Shown in pieces: positions 13,384 through 14,530 of a stretch of 14,530 nt of DNA; the first letter of the stretch is position 1, and each line of letters opens with the position of its first letter. Under the pieces are notes generated by a model. The model did not search any database. It saw only the letters and a list, made by a program, of their open reading frames with translations, and was not told where the DNA came from. Location: NCBI GenBank assembly GCA_046160865.1, contig JBJXHG010000150.1, positions 1-14,530 of the forward strand, written 5' to 3'. The translations under genes and the position numbers were made by a program. The DNA is from JBJXHG01 sp046160865. GTDB lineage: Bacteria > Planctomycetota > UBA1135 > GCA-002686595.

Positions 13384-13660
13384 CTCTCCTCCGTGCTGGC
13401 GGAACAAGCTACTGGTGGTCCACGGAGGGTGCCAGCGCCGGACGTCCGACGATTCGCGGCCCGGATGGTTACCACGAGGAAGCGCGGAGCCGGCATGCTT
13501 CTCGGTTCAGGACGAATTCGCCGCTGCCGTGCTACACGGCGCGGCGAAGCACGCGCGACGGGAACGGATGCGACGCGCGCCCGTCGCCCGCAGATCACCC
13601 GCAGTCAGCGCACCCAACGTCACGCTGCGACGTTGTGCGACGAATCGCTAGTCAGTGCGG

Positions 13661-13736
13661 TGGCGCACCCGGCAGGACTCGAACCTGCAACCCTCGGTTC
13701 CGAAGACCGATGCTCTATCCATTGAGCTACGGACGC
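13661..13736 (-). tRNA. tRNA-Arg (anticodon TCG)
   Basis: The minus strand folds as a full cloverleaf. The acceptor is GCGTCCG with CGGGTGC (two G-U pairs), the D stem GCTC/GAGC, the anticodon stem TCGGT/ACCGA with loop CTTCGGA, and the T stem GCAGG/CCTGC with loop TTCGAGT. The discriminator is G and CCA is encoded. The anticodon TCG at 13701-13703 reads CGA/CGN Arg codons. It lies between the hsdM locus (on its 3' side) and a tyrosine integrase gene (on its 5' side). Confidence 0.95.
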
Positions 13737-13745
13737 GTGTGCCAC

Positions 13746-13773
13746 TTGACCACCGGATTTCTCGGGCGATCAT
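13746..13773 (+). promoter_or_regulatory. Candidate promoter of the integrase gene
   Basis: TTGACC (13746-13751, 5/6 to the -35 consensus) is followed after 16 bp by GATCAT (13768-13773, 4/6 to the -10 consensus), about 100 bp before the integrase ATG. The stretch 13737-13872 is visibly more AT-rich than most of the window and may also hold integrase-binding sites; none can be defined by eye. Confidence 0.35.
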
Positions 13774-13872
13774 TGGTCTAAACGAGTGCTTGGCACCAAA
13801 CTCTGTCACTAAACGGCCGCCGATCCCGGGCCAAGCTCGTTGGTGGCTCGACATGCATTCTAGCAATTCGCC

Positions 13873-14530
13873 ATGGCAAAGAGCAAAGCCTCTCCTGGGC
13901 GCCGCAAAGGGAGTCGGAACCGAGGTTACTTCTACCGCACCGGGCGCGGCTGGTTCGCCAAGGATGCGGGACGCTTCATTCCCCTTGCTGATTCCGAGGG
14001 CGGCCGACTCCGCGACCGCACTTGTCCCGCAGAGACCGTCCAGGACGCATATGCCCGTTTCCGTCTCGAGAAACGACAGCGAGAGGAAGCCGAGCTCGTT
14101 AAGCCCGCCGCCACAGACGCGACGGTCCTCGACGTCTGCCTGGCCTATCTGGCCAAGGCCAAGCAGGACGGCGCCGAGGCCACCTATCGCAGCCGTTGCG
14201 ACACGCTCTTCGATTTTTGTTTTGGGCTTGCACCTAAGTTCCGCGCTCGGGATGGAAACCCTGTCCAAGCCGCCAAGAAGTCGGACAAGCTCCACGAAGG
14301 CTATGGCGCCCTGTCGGTCGCAGGCCTCCTTCCCTTTCATGTCGACCGATGGCTGCAAGCTCATCCGAAATGGACAAAAGGGGGAATCCGGTCGCGGATC
14401 CAAGCGATCAAGCGAGCGGTGAACTACGCCGTCGAGTCGGGGCTCATCGACCAGAGCCCGCTTCGCGGTTACAAAACACCGAAGCCCACAAGCCGCATCG
14501 TTTACATCACGCCCGCACAGGAAGAAGCGC
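13873..14530 (+). CDS. int: Tyrosine recombinase/phage-type integrase, N-terminal part
   Basis: An open frame from ATG 13873 continues past the right edge (219 codons visible). The basic start (MAKSKASPGRRKGSRNRGYF) and YRTGRGWFAKDAGRFIPL form an arm-binding-like opening. TVLDVCLAYLAKAK and the helices WTKGGIRSRIQAIKRAVNYA, VESGLIDQSPLRGYKTP form a SAM-like core-binding domain ending in the usual NPLxGxKxP-type linker. The catalytic R-H-R-H-Y half lies outside the window. Codons use A or T in third position far more often than the neighbouring genes (for example GCA AAG AGC AAA GCC TCT CCT), a sign of transfer. Its position next to tRNA-Arg suggests tRNA-targeted integration. Minus-strand frames here are shadows. 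Confidence 0.85.
   Translation, partial: MAKSKASPGRRKGSRNRGYFYRTGRGWFAKDAGRFIPLADSEGGRLRDRTCPAETVQDAYARFRLEKRQREEAELVKPAATDATVLDVCLAYLAKAKQDGAEATYRSRCDTLFDFCFGLAPKFRARDGNPVQAAKKSDKLHEGYGALSVAGLLPFHVDRWLQAHPKWTKGGIRSRIQAIKRAVNYAVESGLIDQSPLRGYKTPKPTSRIVYITPAQEEA

Noticed and set aside
13606..13670. GCGCACCC shared by 13607-13614 and the tRNA 3' end as an att site
   Set aside because: Eight bases in GC-rich DNA are expected by chance; too short to support an attachment site.
13648..14422. Two 250-codon frames, one per strand, reading through the tRNA
   Set aside because: They include peptides such as RQDSNLQPSVPKTDALS, a known false translation of tRNA genes, and overlap the integrase frame, which has real domain sequence.

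Overview
The window is very GC-rich, its genes use G or C in most third codon positions, and few starts have a clear Shine-Dalgarno sequence. It encodes secreted proteins with signal peptides, a jelly-roll/TPR/DUF1570 metalloprotease, a second DUF1570-like protein with an SH3-like N-terminus, and a type I phosphodiesterase. Together these suggest a free-living, probably planctomycete-like bacterium. That assignment rests on gene style, not on a marker gene. Two real genes run off the window edges: a secreted protein on the left and an integrase on the right.

Left part (1-5880). It starts with the 5' portion of an unknown exported protein (minus strand). A 605-bp gene-free stretch follows, holding a 19-bp perfect inverted repeat that brackets 177 bp. 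Next come NAD(P)H-hydrate epimerase (minus) and, divergently, a FecCD/BtuC-type ABC permease with no partner subunits here, preceded by a strong sigma70-like promoter. A GT-C-type membrane glycosyltransferase (minus) and a nucleotide-pyrophosphatase/phosphodiesterase-like exported protein (plus) close this part.

Middle (5887-10088). Two homologous DUF1570-type proteins are divergently arranged. The larger keeps the zinc motif HEGFH. The smaller has HEVTQ, so its second metal-binding His is lost. Between them lies a short C-terminal remnant of a carboxypeptidase-regulatory-like domain gene. A DUF2846-like lipoprotein follows, converging on the smaller DUF1570 gene across a hairpin.

Right part (10200-14530). 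This is an accessory, defence-type locus on the minus strand: hsdM overlaps a YhcG/DUF1016 PD-(D/E)XK nuclease gene by 11 bp, followed by a remnant of hsdR in which only the extreme N- and C-termini survive, in different frames, and then a rho-independent terminator. No hsdS is present. Upstream of hsdM is tRNA-Arg(TCG), and on the tRNA's 5' side a tyrosine integrase with less GC-biased codons begins and leaves the window. The picture is a decayed type I restriction system that kept its methylase and an associated nuclease, beside an integration hot spot.
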